Source: Labyrinthula sp. Ha (lineage: Eukaryota > Sar > Bigyra > Labyrinthulida > Labyrinthulaceae). Taken from it: a stretch of 64,000 bases of DNA. Made by a program: the position numbers and the translations under genes. The stretch spans positions 363,827-427,826 of the forward strand of contig JAALGZ010000031.1 of assembly GCA_015227615.1 (NCBI GenBank). Reading direction: 5' to 3'. Under the pieces are notes generated by a model that saw only the letters and a list, made by a program, of their open reading frames with translations, was not told the DNA's origin and searched no databases. Shown one piece after another: positions 11,401 to 21,629 of the stretch (position 1 is the stretch's first letter; each line of letters opens with the position of its first letter).

Positions 11401-14400
11401 GCACTTCGAAAGCTGGTATTCATGAAAACCCTACAAAAGATTTCTGGCTTCTAGCACTTATCAATCAGACAGACCTTAAATGTTACTTGTACAGAAATAT
11501 AAATGATCCTGGGATTTTTCCATGTCTGGATTACCTAACAACAAAATACCTTTTCTTAGACAAGCAGTTTGTCTTTAGCGTTATTCATTTTGTGAACCCT
11601 GAGAACTTTGAAAAATGTGTTCAGTTTATTTTAGAAACATATGTAAACCCCTTGAGTAACAACATCCACTTAGGTGCTATGTGGAATTATTTACCAACCC
11701 TGTTGAAAGATTCCTCGGCCAATTATCCAGGAAATACTCATAACCCCTTTCAATTCTTAGATGACGAAGACCATAGTGTTTTGTTTTATGCTGTAAGAAA
11801 TATAAATTATCGTCGTAGTACAGGTAGTTGTGTTTATATGCTTCGATGTCTAAGTCAGTATTGTACACACTTCCCTGTTGTGAATTCTCGTGGTGAGAGT
11901 CTATTACATCTGGCATGTCAATTTGCTGATTCCCAAGCTCTTGAGTTAATGCTAGAATTTGAAATTGAAATCAACAGAACGACCCGAGATACTGGAGATG
12001 CTGCGATACATGTTGCAGCTATGAAGGGCAGTCTAAAGTGTTTAAAGTTGCTAGTATTTAATCACGCCAATTATCTAATTCAAAACTTTGATGGGGACCT
12101 ACCTTTGCATTTAGCAGTTCGTCATGGTCATGCCAAGGTTGCCAAATTTCTTATCAAATATGATTATGAATTTAACCATGGAGGTGAGCACAAGGAAAAT
12201 TATGTTGTTTTAAATCCTATGGTTTCTGTGAGGAATTATAGGGGCGTTACATATCTAGGGGAAGCACGGTTCATAGGTAGCCTTAAGAAGAGTCAGGTTT
12301 TTATAGATATATTCTTGGAGTATTATAATGAAGAGAAGAAAGATATTATATGTGAAAATATTCGAAATAAACAGGCAACAATCGCTGAACCAAGCAGAAC
12401 CAAACCCTCCTTTAGCAAAAGTGAATGGAAGATAGTCGTAGAATTCTTCTCGAGAGGCCTAATATCTATTGGAGTATACTTAAGAGTTTCCTTAGAACAA
12501 CATGTTATTGATATACATTCAAACCAAGGTCTTTGGATTCATAATTTACTTGAGAACCCACTCTTACTTGCTGAGAATAGTGCAAACACAAATCATGTAA
12601 CTGCAATTATTGAAGTATATAAGAAGTTAGTTATTAATGATCTTGATGGGAGTTGTTTCTATATCAATAGATTGGAAAGCTCACCTTTTGTTGCTGGCTG
12701 GTTTCCTGGTGATATCCAACCTAAGGTCAGTAAAACTGTACTTGCTAGGCTAATACTCTGCGGGAAACATCAACAAGTTCCCTTCTCAACAGAAACTACG
12801 TTTATGAATACTAGTTTCAATACTTATTGTCCACTAGAGAAGCAACAAATAACAAAAAATCCTATTGTTGCATTTGGAAATAAGAAGATTACGTTTTATA
12901 AATCTAAAGATAAGAGTCAGGTTCAAAGTAAGGCCCTCACAGCTTTTAAGTCATTCGAAGATAGAGAACTCGAGCGTGCTATCAGAGAGAGAAATCTTAT
13001 CATACTTATGCAGAAAAACATAAGAGGGTATATAGTTAGACAACGTGCTGCTCGTGAACGTTTTGAAATCCGCTCTAACAGGATCATAACAACAATTCAA
13101 GCTGCTGTTAGAGGTCACCTTGAACGAAAACGTTTTGCCATAACAAAATTAAAATTAAGGGCAACAATGAAGCTACAGAGTTTCTTTCGAGCATATCGAA
13201 GATATATAGATTCAACAGTGTTACTCAGGAAAAATCTAAGGAGTCTTCGTGCTCTGCGAGATATCATTAGAGTATTTCGTGGTTACGTGGCTAGAAAACG
13301 TACAAGATATACCAGGGCCAGAAACGAGTTTTCTCTGGAAAAAATATATAATATACTCAATAGTAACAGTAACCACCTGACAGTCAAACGCAAATTTCCT
13401 TTTACCACGTTTCAAGAAGTTCAGCTGTCTGAAAAATACTGGGATGTGGTTCTTTATGTGAATTCTTCAAACCAATCAGTTTCATGGAGAAAACCGAATG
13501 ATATTGAACAATATGATTATAACGAGTATCAAGAACTTTTGAATCTGTATTATAATGGGTTTAGCAAGAAGCAACTAAGAATTGCAAAATTAATTCAACA
13601 AAATTTTCGAGACAGACGAAGTTGTTTCTGGTTGAGAGCAGGTGCGAGGGCTCTCTGTATTATGGCCAATGCAGAGCACAAATATCTACTCCAAAGTGTC
13701 CATAATAACGAGTTCTATACAGAAATAGGAACAAAAAAACATAAAGAGAACAGTCTTGGAGTGAATGACCTTTGTCATAGAACTAACCTAACTGTGGATG
13801 AGAAGGCAGTTCAACTCCTGAAAATTTCAAAGGTAGTTAAGAAAGCTAAGAGAGCTCAAGTACAACGCATAGCTCTTCTTACTAACTATGCTCTCTATAG
13901 GCAGTGCATTGAGCTGGATTACGACAAAGCTAGAGAGCTATTCGAAAAACTTGTGGGTGTCATGAGTCGTCGGGGGCCAGACATTGCTTTAATCATTGCA
14001 GTATATGCCATTTTTCTTTTAGCAACGGGTGAAGAAGAGATTGATGTCTGTGAACAGTTAATATATCGTGCAAAGGAAGCCAAATTTTCTAATTTTCAAT
14101 TAGTCAACCTTGAATTAGGATTTTATCGATACAGGTGCGAGAATACGAATGTTCTTAGCAAACAAGATAAAGCGAAAGCATATCTAACGTATGCTTTATT
14201 CCTGCAGTACTTTGGTAGTTGCACTAAATACATGAAGTTTCGAAACTACTTTAAAGCGATGAAATGCACTCAGAGAAGAACAAATTATATCCTCGAAGAT
14301 AATAATGTTGACAAGGCTGATCTCGAAAAAAGCGATCTTTTTTATATAAGAGCAATACAAGCAAACCCATATGACAATAATATAACTGAAAATTACTCAA

Positions 14401-14474
14401 ATATGCTTCAAAACATTAAAAAGGTTGATTATGATGCATATGAAGCTTTGAGGGACATTCAACTGGAAAACTAA
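8499..14474 (+). CDS. Giant IQ-motif / Sfi1-like / ankyrin-repeat / WW-like protein
   Basis: A 1991-aa uninterrupted ORF. Domains in order: a Phe/Leu-rich helical N-terminus; a coiled coil near residues 228-304; an IQ motif near 385 (SIIQRGLRKTF); about 270 residues (440-715) of Trp-containing helical repeats such as FKLWKWF, RIYFSRWL, FFYRWKK, ALEKWRRF and YAFLSWRSK, which resemble Sfi1/centrin-binding repeats; another IQ near 725; ankyrin repeats about 1090-1225 (SRGESLLHLACQF, GDAAIHVAAMKG, GDLPLHLAVRHGH); four IQ motifs 1498-1611 (MQKNIRGYIVRQRA, IQAAVRGHLERKRF); a WW-like segment 1646-1668 (VLYVNSSNQSVSWRKP); a further IQ; and a TPR-like helical tail from about 1800. IQ and Sfi1-type repeats bind calmodulin or centrin, so a cytoskeletal, basal-body or ciliary scaffold is a reasonable inference, not shown. 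Its stop abuts that of the next gene. Confidence 0.85.
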   Translation: MSLKKDKIAKIKKLYPKIFQFLSNFKFKDIKNGVLGTESLLAEFFLFLDHAFGYLSRKDFGENHLVSNSVNKISVPEIFWEFCKTQYGLFAKKKILALLFCLSKKETGKHFLHYVENNSSESLCACQLFHLFLSESLQFDCFCVFLFLYQHFRHSQPVSFSVFHNFISKITLEENKHLFPKLLFPIFSAKKRTESCFYFLCLLLFSSRRYSSKTTSKNCAKFLKFKQTVKMLNSKVLYITKDIDELLGKLVEAKKKVIQIRNTLNSENKDFEVTFRSIDATNEVQLIQHKLKLLQKQKLVLENDIQGSWDSMMHQKSIRATDEPGQRTKLLACMAEKFFTDFYLECKSNGESPFCNCSTPTPLPNEVENFVFDQRVKEKLNNSASIIQRGLRKTFIIKASIRLQSELRTQEGIRRHMILSKHARLEADRLFLLKREAIQSRHFKLWKWFCTLARLEEKVNSYLNGKRFCLLRIYFSRWLTFHESLAVYVSRTKILFSKVLVDLQIFSFRGITNKSRFFYRWKKYSNILSRVRAALIFLEPIAVNNFKLLRKEALEKWRRFTRQVMLCRIPVRRMIQKVFLKSLLSHVGLGFLHWKQRTYQEKAMTRLFYLIRNQQEASMLLLRKTGFSRWYDKTLYIRSESKLIRNLHLERFFRKLYCEQNSLRYAFLSWRSKVEECIFQQLENEKCLSMLIIFTQANLYQSWKTWMSHLEAKLAWQSSGALTIQVCYLRYKIRRQIYEHAKSLRKKIFVMSTRIAVCYRRHAARSRFYRALFVHRSVIKFQKIYRSFYIRNSFRKFLVDFLQRTIDKSNFNIGQDCLFSSVFFLFSSLKSQYVSYSRAALKLYSFAKRYLHFAGALTEQGLGLFLFFGCYYVIPKLVRFCKTDYSDKLWLNSKITAVKYILMGINKSVLEPRIEQNVYLLLDYFLGQRLVLSLDDDPSFFYHVVETRNLKILRYFIDTFLKSAKITCTSKAGIHENPTKDFWLLALINQTDLKCYLYRNINDPGIFPCLDYLTTKYLFLDKQFVFSVIHFVNPENFEKCVQFILETYVNPLSNNIHLGAMWNYLPTLLKDSSANYPGNTHNPFQFLDDEDHSVLFYAVRNINYRRSTGSCVYMLRCLSQYCTHFPVVNSRGESLLHLACQFADSQALELMLEFEIEINRTTRDTGDAAIHVAAMKGSLKCLKLLVFNHANYLIQNFDGDLPLHLAVRHGHAKVAKFLIKYDYEFNHGGEHKENYVVLNPMVSVRNYRGVTYLGEARFIGSLKKSQVFIDIFLEYYNEEKKDIICENIRNKQATIAEPSRTKPSFSKSEWKIVVEFFSRGLISIGVYLRVSLEQHVIDIHSNQGLWIHNLLENPLLLAENSANTNHVTAIIEVYKKLVINDLDGSCFYINRLESSPFVAGWFPGDIQPKVSKTVLARLILCGKHQQVPFSTETTFMNTSFNTYCPLEKQQITKNPIVAFGNKKITFYKSKDKSQVQSKALTAFKSFEDRELERAIRERNLIILMQKNIRGYIVRQRAARERFEIRSNRIITTIQAAVRGHLERKRFAITKLKLRATMKLQSFFRAYRRYIDSTVLLRKNLRSLRALRDIIRVFRGYVARKRTRYTRARNEFSLEKIYNILNSNSNHLTVKRKFPFTTFQEVQLSEKYWDVVLYVNSSNQSVSWRKPNDIEQYDYNEYQELLNLYYNGFSKKQLRIAKLIQQNFRDRRSCFWLRAGARALCIMANAEHKYLLQSVHNNEFYTEIGTKKHKENSLGVNDLCHRTNLTVDEKAVQLLKISKVVKKAKRAQVQRIALLTNYALYRQCIELDYDKARELFEKLVGVMSRRGPDIALIIAVYAIFLLATGEEEIDVCEQLIYRAKEAKFSNFQLVNLELGFYRYRCENTNVLSKQDKAKAYLTYALFLQYFGSCTKYMKFRNYFKAMKCTQRRTNYILEDNNVDKADLEKSDLFYIRAIQANPYDNNITENYSNMLQNIKKVDYDAYEALRDIQLEN

Positions 14475-15113
14475 CTAAATAGATTCTTTCTTACTACGTA
14501 GAAGTCCTTCAGCTTGAGGCAGACTGAGTAACTGGATAAACTGCTCATACATCTAAACATAACATAAAAATATAAGTTGCTTTAATAAAATGCGTTATTT
14601 TCGTGACTGTTTGCTGTTCATCCTTTGTTTCTGAGTATATCATGTTTCTTAAAGACGAGAAAAAAGGATCACGTCGCAATAATTCGACGTATCTTGGGTT
14701 AATTTTAAGCCCGGTAGCATTCATTTGATCCTTATTTATGGCTTTAACAGCAGTAGATGGATATTGAAAAGGTCGATTTTCATGACCTTTCCAATCATTC
14801 CCACGCACCTTGTTGAACTTAGACAGCATGTCGTAGAAAGCTCTTTCTTCCATATTCCAACTATATCCATGGTAATGCACCAATGTAATATGAAGTACAG
14901 CTTCTCTAGAAGGAAAGAAATAAAGTAGCAATAGATACGAGGATATTTTGGGTAGCTCAAAATAACAGAAGGGCGTTCGCCCGATAAGACTTTAGGATGT
15001 AGTATATTAACTACCCCTCTGCAAGATATCACATACATTGTGAGTAGCACGCAGCAAAGACTTAAACTCATCTGCGTTAATGTTGGTGGTCTCACCTCTG
15101 ATAAAATCAAGTA
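14475..15113 (-). CDS. Unknown protein split by short introns; 5' end unresolved
   Basis: Not recognised. No single ORF covers it, but removing short GT...AG introns joins coding-like frames. Minus-strand exon chain: about 15113-15015 (contains NADEFKSLLRATHNVCDILQ); intron 14990-15014 (25 nt); 14989-14939 (LSGERPSVILSYPKYP); intron ending at 14904 or 14906 (33-35 nt; the frame favours 35); then to 14608 (AVLHITLVHYHGYSW, NMEERAFYDMLSKFNKVRG, PRYVELLRRDPFFSSLRN); a 55-nt candidate intron 14553-14607; last exon 14552-14475 (YEQFIQLLSLPQAEGLL, TAG stop). The TAG at 14475-14477 directly adjoins the stop of the convergent 1991-aa gene. No start codon lies in the first visible frame, so at least one upstream exon is missing or unplaced. 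Splice choices are inferred from reading frame only. Confidence 0.5.
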
Positions 15114-15382
15114 CTTAACCCTTCTTTCACTAACGAATTATAATTTCATGTTAAAGAAAACCGCGAAAAAAGAAAGAAGGAATTCAGAAAATAGCTCGCC
15201 ATTATTGCAGCCAAGGGAAGGCGGGGTTTCTCATAAATACAAACTAAGGCCGAGGTCGTAGCGTCATTTCTCTCTGTGGACCTTGCACAGCAAGTGAGCG
15301 AAGCCGAATAATGGAGCAATAAGGCCCTGAAACTTGGAGAAGCAAATTGGTACGAATTTTTTTGCAATACAAGTAGGTGTGG

Positions 15383-15853
15383 GGCTTCATGAAAACTATC
15401 AAAAACTATTCGGAAATTGCTTTGTTTCTGATTCTCAATAAAAGAATTGGGATTTACATTTTTGTCAACTTACTCTGATTTTATTCGGATTATCAGTTGA
15501 TTATCAAAATAAAGATGGTGAATGTGACACTATTCTAAGTTGCTGGAAATGTTTTACTTATCTTCTGCACTGTACGAAATTCTTTAAGAACTGGTCACAA
15601 GACACTGGAACAATCCAGTAATAGGACGTGGTTGGGCCATTTACTTAAAATTATAAAGTTTTGAGTACAATTAAAAACTGAATTTTTTTTTGATTATTCT
15701 ACCTAGTGCCTTTTGAAAATGTTCTGCATTGATAATCAATTAATCAGCAATAGTCGATCAAAATGACTTGAGAACTATCAGAATCAATAATACAAGAAAC
15801 AGAGAAAAACTTCTCATTGAAAAATTATTAATAAATCAAGTCTGACCCCTAGT
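15383..15853 (-). repeat. Dispersed repeat family A, copy 2
   Basis: The reverse complement begins ACTAGGGGTC and then TTGATTTATTAATAATTT, and ends with AAATCCCAATTCTTTTATTG and AATCAGAAACAAA, paralleling the copy at 3044-3660. It is shorter in the middle. A further fragment of the family's end (TCTCATTGGCAATCAGAAAC) lies near 16094-16115. The chance ORFs at 15814-16240 overlap these repeats and are not counted as genes. Confidence 0.55.
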
Positions 15854-18539
15854 TCTATGTAACTGTCCGGTACCGATGGAGTACATTGTCCATTAGTATC
15901 ACAGTACAGTTCATATAGACGAATAAGTAGTGAGTAGAAGCAGTAGGCAGCTCGAAGTGGACCAAGGCCAAAGGATACTGAAATCTCCTTAGCACACATG
16001 TATGCATATATGAGCGGGCTATTCAATACATGTCTATCAACAGTAGTGGCTCGGATTTTATTTATTGGTATTTTAGCAAGACGTTCTTTTGCTTATATTT
16101 TCTCATTGGCAATCAGAAACAAAACCATTAACAAAAGATTAATGATAAATTCTACAAACTCGGTGCCTAATCAAGAGCTTATTCATGTTAAAGCCCCACT
16201 ATTTAACAGTTTTTTACCAGTTAAATATTATTTTATGTAAATTAAGGTGCTCTTGCTTGACATCTGTCACCAGGAGAACACTTGGAATACACGTTTTACC
16301 ATACCAGAATCCTTAGCCCAAACTTCCACCGACATCATGGCCTGGAAATAAACCTTTTTGCCCAATAAATTAAACTCTTAAAGTTACTCTGATAAATTTA
16401 CCTGTTCTCTCTAACATGTTAATAGTTTGACACCTGGGTTTTCGTGCGAGTAAATTGAAAAACAACTCCTTGCATTGCTCGTACTCTAATTCAATCTTGA
16501 AATTAGAATAGGGGGAGTGTTAGGAATATTTATTGCCGATGATGTTAGCTTAATACTCCCAGTTCAACTATTCGTGGATTAAAACATGCTCTCGTCCTTG
16601 TTTTGTGGTGTGACACTCATTCTTGACCCCAAATGATACTGAGTTTCATCAGCCTGTTGTAGTCGCATTACACACTAATCTTACTGAACTGTACAAATAT
16701 CAAAAAGGTTTTATCATAGCTCTGCCCGGTGGCTGGGTGAGTTTCTCTGTGGTTCTTAATTATGTAGTGTTCGTGAAAAGCTTGGTTTTCCACAGTCAAA
16801 GAACTTGAAAGAGTTGTTCTTATCCTCTTGATTACCAAGAAATATGAAATCCAACAGGATATGAAGATCTTTTAAATCACTTAAGTTTCCAGAATCAATA
16901 AGTAATCCCGAAGCTGGCTATATATTGGTAGTTGAACATAATGGGTATTCCATGAATCCTAAGTAACTAAGTGAAACACAGGGTAGATAGAATGGTTTTG
17001 CCTTCACTTAGATCACGAGGACACTTATGTTATCACTTAAAGTAGCTGCTCAACTCGGAGCTCTCACGGAGTCCACGGAAGAAAACTCAAAATTTGTGTT
17101 AAATCTCAGCGAAAATTCTTGGCGGTACCATTACAATAGACAAGAAATAATGCACATATATGATTAAAAATTGTTTCAATCTGTACTCGAACTTAGATGC
17201 ACGCAGGTTACAGTAGATGATTTAAGAGGTGCTTTTATATTTTTTAAAAGATATTAAGGTAAAAACTTACTAACAATCAAGTATAATCAATGTAAGTTTA
17301 GGGAGGACACTATCCGTAGGAATGATTCAGTTTCAATTTATGCCAAGAAAGACCGAACTTATCAGCTCTCACCAGGCATTTTAGTGTTAAATGTAGATCT
17401 TAAGCATTTAATCTGTCTTATGCCTCATTTAATTTCCACCTCTCTTCTATTCCCACAAAAACCCAACATTTACTTATTAACAAAGTAACTTTGTTTTTTG
17501 TGTTAACCACGTCTTCATCAAATATGACCTATATTTTCTATATGACTATATTGTTGAAAATAGTCACAATATTGAAAAAGATTGTAGAATTCATTGTATA
17601 AAATTAAATATTTAGCCACTTTATATAGAGTTTTTAATATAGTATTCTAATTCGAGCCTATATTGTTCTTGATTCCATTCGAACTTGTAAAGCATCGGAT
17701 AAAAATTAGTATGATATATATATACATATCCATTTCAATTGAGGAAGATGACCTTCAAGAGTTTCTGATTCTGTCATGAGCTCCATCCTCGGTTGGACCT
17801 CATCAAGTAATGAGAATGGAATAGTCTCATTAATATATAGGTTTCTCTTGGCTATTTTTAGAGACCAACGGTTCTGTATCACTTTTTCACGAGCTAGTAA
17901 GCTATTTGTGTATTTTATTTTTCTTGAGCAAGCTCCAAGCTATGGAAAATAATTGCGACAACTGAAGAATATTTTAAAAAAATATATTCTTTTTGAAGGG
18001 GAAAATTCAATATAAATTGGCTCTCATCTGATGAGAATGTTAATATTCTTAGTTCCAACTTTCTTAGCAATTCGAAAGTTAAATTCAGAGAAATACGAAG
18101 TAGAATTTAGGGGTACCATATGTGCATATTTTGCAGTAACATATGAAGTTGCCATCTTAACAAATTTTTTACAGAAGAATTGAATTAAGAATAGCTCTAA
18201 TCATTAAACAACACCCTTAAAATTGACGAAAAAGAGCAAATTCGAAGCAGGAAATATGAATAGCTGAGATAAGGCGCATAAAAATTCTCCTTAAAATGGT
18301 AGTGTAGGCAAGGAAGCATTCTCTTGTGTGACTATACCGAAAATTCAACAACAAGTTTATATCCCATCCGGGTACAAAGAGAAAATTTGAAGTCTTACAC
18401 TATGATGTACACTTTTTTGGACATCTATAACACCCTCAGCCATTCTAAGAATAATATGCAATACGGTACATATAGTATAGAAAAAATCTAACACAGTCAT
18501 AAGAATCGTCTAGAAGAAACTGGCCGTACTTCTTAATAA
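15854..18539. other. Intergenic, no gene seen
   Basis: AT-rich and stop-dense, holding only a fragment of repeat family A near 16094. A short G-rich string at 16511-16524 looks like a polypurine tract next to an LTR start, but no matching LTR partner was found. No coding chain could be read. Confidence 0.45.
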
Positions 18540-19032
18540 ATGGAGGTAGACCAAGAGGTGTATACTTCTCATATTACTGTAGAAGGCTTCAACAAACGTG
18601 AAGAACTGACACCTGAGCCATCTCCATATTGGAAAACCCTCAATAGTTCTCTCGACAAGCATTATAGAAGCATCCCACCTTTGGATGTGAAACGAAAACT
18701 TAGACTGGAATCTATATTAACACCAAATGATCTATCTCAAATTGACGTCAAAGACTTGCATACATCTACCCACTGATAGGCAACAGTAAATATTTTAATG
18801 CTTCTAACAGAATTTCTAATTGCAGCTGCTCAAGTTGCAAGAAATTATAGAAGTCAAATTACAGTTACTATACACCTCTCAGATGATAGCACCCAGTTTA
18901 AAGAAAAGAAACTGGAAAACGTATAGGTTATCTCTCTCTGGAACCCTTTTTCTTCTTCTGACCTCCAATGAGCAAGAATGCTTGAAGAATATATTGGATA
19001 AAATCAATGTTGGAGCTAAAATGTCATTTTGA
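18540..19032 (+). pseudogene. Small unknown gene, intron-split and frameshifted
   Basis: Not recognised. From the ATG at 18540 a frame encodes about 72 residues (for example SPYWKTLNSSLDKHYRSIPP, LESILTPNDLSQIDVKD). Near 18756-18758 coding character moves by one base into the frame giving AYIYPLIGN. This is not explained by an intron and fits loss of one base in a short T run. A 25-nt GT...AG intron at 18786-18810 then joins to FLIAAAQVARNYRSQITVTI and HLSDDSTQFKEKKLEN. A 52-nt candidate intron (18921-18972) leads to QECLKNILDKINVGAKMSF and a TGA at 19030. The frames together read as one small soluble protein of about 140 aa. The break could be a real mutation or a sequencing error; all joins are inferred. 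Confidence 0.4.
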
Positions 19033-20466
19033 ATAATAGTACGTGGATTCGGGCAAGACCTAGTCAGCCAAATTTAAGAAGGTAACCACACAGGCAGTAA
19101 AAAACAATATCTACCTTAGCTTGAGTAAAAAAAATAGGTTCGCTACAACGATGCAATGGAAACAACATTAAGAGAGCATCATACGTATAGTATTTAAATA
19201 GCAACGTTAAATAAGGATTATAGTGAAACTTACGCCAGCATGAGGCTTAGGTTGTCCCAAATTAGATCCTTATGAAAGTAAAAGAGTACCGGAACTTTTG
19301 GCATTCTATGCCAATTTATTTTTCACATTCTAGAGTAAAAGTCTTCAGATATTAATGGTCGAATAAACTTCTAGAAAACTAAATTCCCAAGATCAAGGAC
19401 GGAAAAAGCAAAAAAAAAACTGCAAAGATAACCAGCCATAGAAAGTTCAGGCAATGATGAGTTTTTAGTCGGCTATAATGAAGTTGCGAAGAATAAAAAT
19501 TTTTTAAATTACTGTCCCGATATTGGGAGGGGGTTTTCTGTACAGAAAGCACGTTTCGCATGCTGAAAGACTCGAGTTCTTTTGATTTGTAGATTGGGCC
19601 AGTGGTCTATCTAGCTGTTAAGGCTGCTTCAGATTCATCATCTAGAGAAAGTTCGAAGTTAATACCTAAAACCTACCCAATCACATGAATTAGCTATTCA
19701 AAGAAGCTGAGAATTGTCAATCCGGAGGGTACGATGTAAATCGAGAAGAAGGTTTTTGTAGGACAACATGCTTGGATACTCATTCTCTTGATATGTCAAG
19801 ATGATGTCTTATTCTACCTAGAAAAAAACAAAATTTGTAGATTTTTTATGGTTTTAAGGGATATGCTTATTTTTTCAATTTGTGTACTTATAATTAATTG
19901 TCATGAAACTGTCATTCGCCTAGCTGAAACAGCGGCTCATTAGCATTTGTAGACAATTGAACATAGCCATACTGCAAAAAGGAAAAGAGTGAAAGTATAT
20001 CCTCACCTTAACTAAGTGGCGACTGGGTATGAGGGCCCGAGACATGGGAGGCACTCTTAAAATCGTTGGCTGACACAAACTTCAAGGGTTATGTATAATT
20101 AATAACAGAAGTTAAGGTAAATTCCATAGAATGAACAGAAGAACAGAATATATCCTTAATATTTTAATTCCTCTTGTTTATTCTGCTCCTTATAACTAGG
20201 TTCACTTTGCTTTATGTCCTTTTTACATTTTCTATACACAGGTTTTATTTATTTGGGCCACATGATTCGGGCATTTGACCAATCATATTCCGAGGTATTG
20301 TTAACTTTGGAGTTAAAAACTAGATCACATATTATGTATACATTAATAAAAAATAATCTTACTGACTCCAATTCAGTTTATTCTTCAATTTATCCGAACT
20401 CTAAAACGCCGTAAAAACAATCATTATCAAACAAATTAAAGTAAAAAAGTATAAGAAAGGTAAAGA
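19033..20466. other. Intergenic, no gene seen
   Basis: About 1.4 kb of AT-rich sequence upstream of the dienelactone hydrolase gene. The ORFs at 19379-19561 (minus) and 20214-20414 (plus) are short and have no recognisable motif; the second lies in the probable promoter or 5' leader of the hydrolase. Confidence 0.45.
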
Positions 20467-21216
20467 ATGTCTTGTTGCCCTGAATCTCGAGTTGATTTCC
20501 TGAAAAAGGCTCCCGCAGGAATTGGTACGTATGAAAATCTTGATGAGAAAACAGAAGTGTATGTTTCTGGTGACCCAACCAGCAATAAAGTTATGGTTTT
20601 CTTAGCAGATATTTTTGGTATGAAAACAGGAAGACACTGTTCACTCTGTGATTTTTTTGCAGATAAAGGATATTTTGTTATTATGCCAAATTATTTCACC
20701 GACTCAGAACCACCAACTGAAATGGATATGGATAAGATCTTAGCTTTTGCTAAGTCTCAACCTTTGAGTAAGATTCAAGGTGTATTGGATGCGACATATG
20801 CAAAATACAATCTTTCAGCAGAAGGTAAAAAGGTGTCTATGATTGGGTTTTGTTATGGTTGTTGGGTTATGTTTCATGAAAGTCAAAGAGGAGTTCTTGG
20901 TGATAATTTTAAAGCAGGAATTAACTGTCATCCAAGTGTTAATTTGGAGGGTTTACATGGAGGTGATGTAAAAGCATTGTGTGAAAGTATCAAAACACCT
21001 ATGCTGCTGATTCCAACAATAGGTGATGTTGAGTTTGTTCAAAAAGGTGGGTTTTTGGAAACTGATACTAAATATGATGTTGAAATAGTTGAGACTGATC
21101 CTATTCAACAACATGGATTTGTTTCACAAGGTGATGCAGAAAATGATGAGAATATAAAAAAAGCTATTGGTTATGTATTAACAAAGAGTTTGGAATATTT
21201 AGAAGCAAGATTGTAA
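20467..21216 (+). CDS. Dienelactone hydrolase family protein
   Basis: A 249-aa single-exon alpha/beta hydrolase of the dienelactone hydrolase (DLH) family, soluble enzymes using a Cys-Asp-His triad on lactones and small esters. The nucleophile elbow GFCYG puts Cys near residue 129. The probable acid is Asp187 (PTIGDVEF) and the base His216 (QQHGFVSQGD). The N-terminal MSCCP is common in eukaryotic DLH-like proteins of unknown substrate. Length matches the family (about 230-260 aa). The start follows an A-rich leader after an in-frame stop. Its 3' end converges on glucuronokinase with a 413-bp gap. The physiological substrate cannot be told from sequence. Confidence 0.92.
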   Translation: MSCCPESRVDFLKKAPAGIGTYENLDEKTEVYVSGDPTSNKVMVFLADIFGMKTGRHCSLCDFFADKGYFVIMPNYFTDSEPPTEMDMDKILAFAKSQPLSKIQGVLDATYAKYNLSAEGKKVSMIGFCYGCWVMFHESQRGVLGDNFKAGINCHPSVNLEGLHGGDVKALCESIKTPMLLIPTIGDVEFVQKGGFLETDTKYDVEIVETDPIQQHGFVSQGDAENDENIKKAIGYVLTKSLEYLEARL

Positions 21217-21629
21217 ATCTTTAATTCCCAGGGTTTTCTAGTTAGCTTATACAAGAACTTTCATTCTCATAAAGTATAAATTTTGGACGTTACGAACAAC
21301 ATTTAGTTTGAACCACCTCCAAAGTTTTTCTTTTCTTGCGCAAATAACAGTTATTTGTGCATCCTTTATGTCAGATTACTCTCTTCAACTGTTTGAAAAA
21401 AATGTACTTGGGTGTTGAGTTCAAATTTAAAATAAAAATGCAACCACAGCTAAGATTTGGCGCAAGTGAAAGAAGTCATAACTGTAATATAAAATTCTTA
21501 GGAGTTATATGAGAAAATAAGAAACTTCATGCTCAAACATAAAACTACAATATATTTTGTTCTTAAGATATTTGATTTGATAAAGCTTATCACATTAATA
21601 CAATAGCAGTTTGTTCCTTGAAGGAAAAT
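21217..21629. other. Convergent intergenic region
   Basis: 413 bp between the stops of the dienelactone hydrolase (+) and glucuronokinase (-) genes. It should hold both 3' ends. No further ORF, repeat or RNA gene is visible. Confidence 0.5.

Noticed and set aside
16511-16524. GGGGGAGTGTTAGG looking like a polypurine tract plus LTR start
   Set aside because: No second copy of the following sequence was found, and no coding remnants of an element lie upstream.
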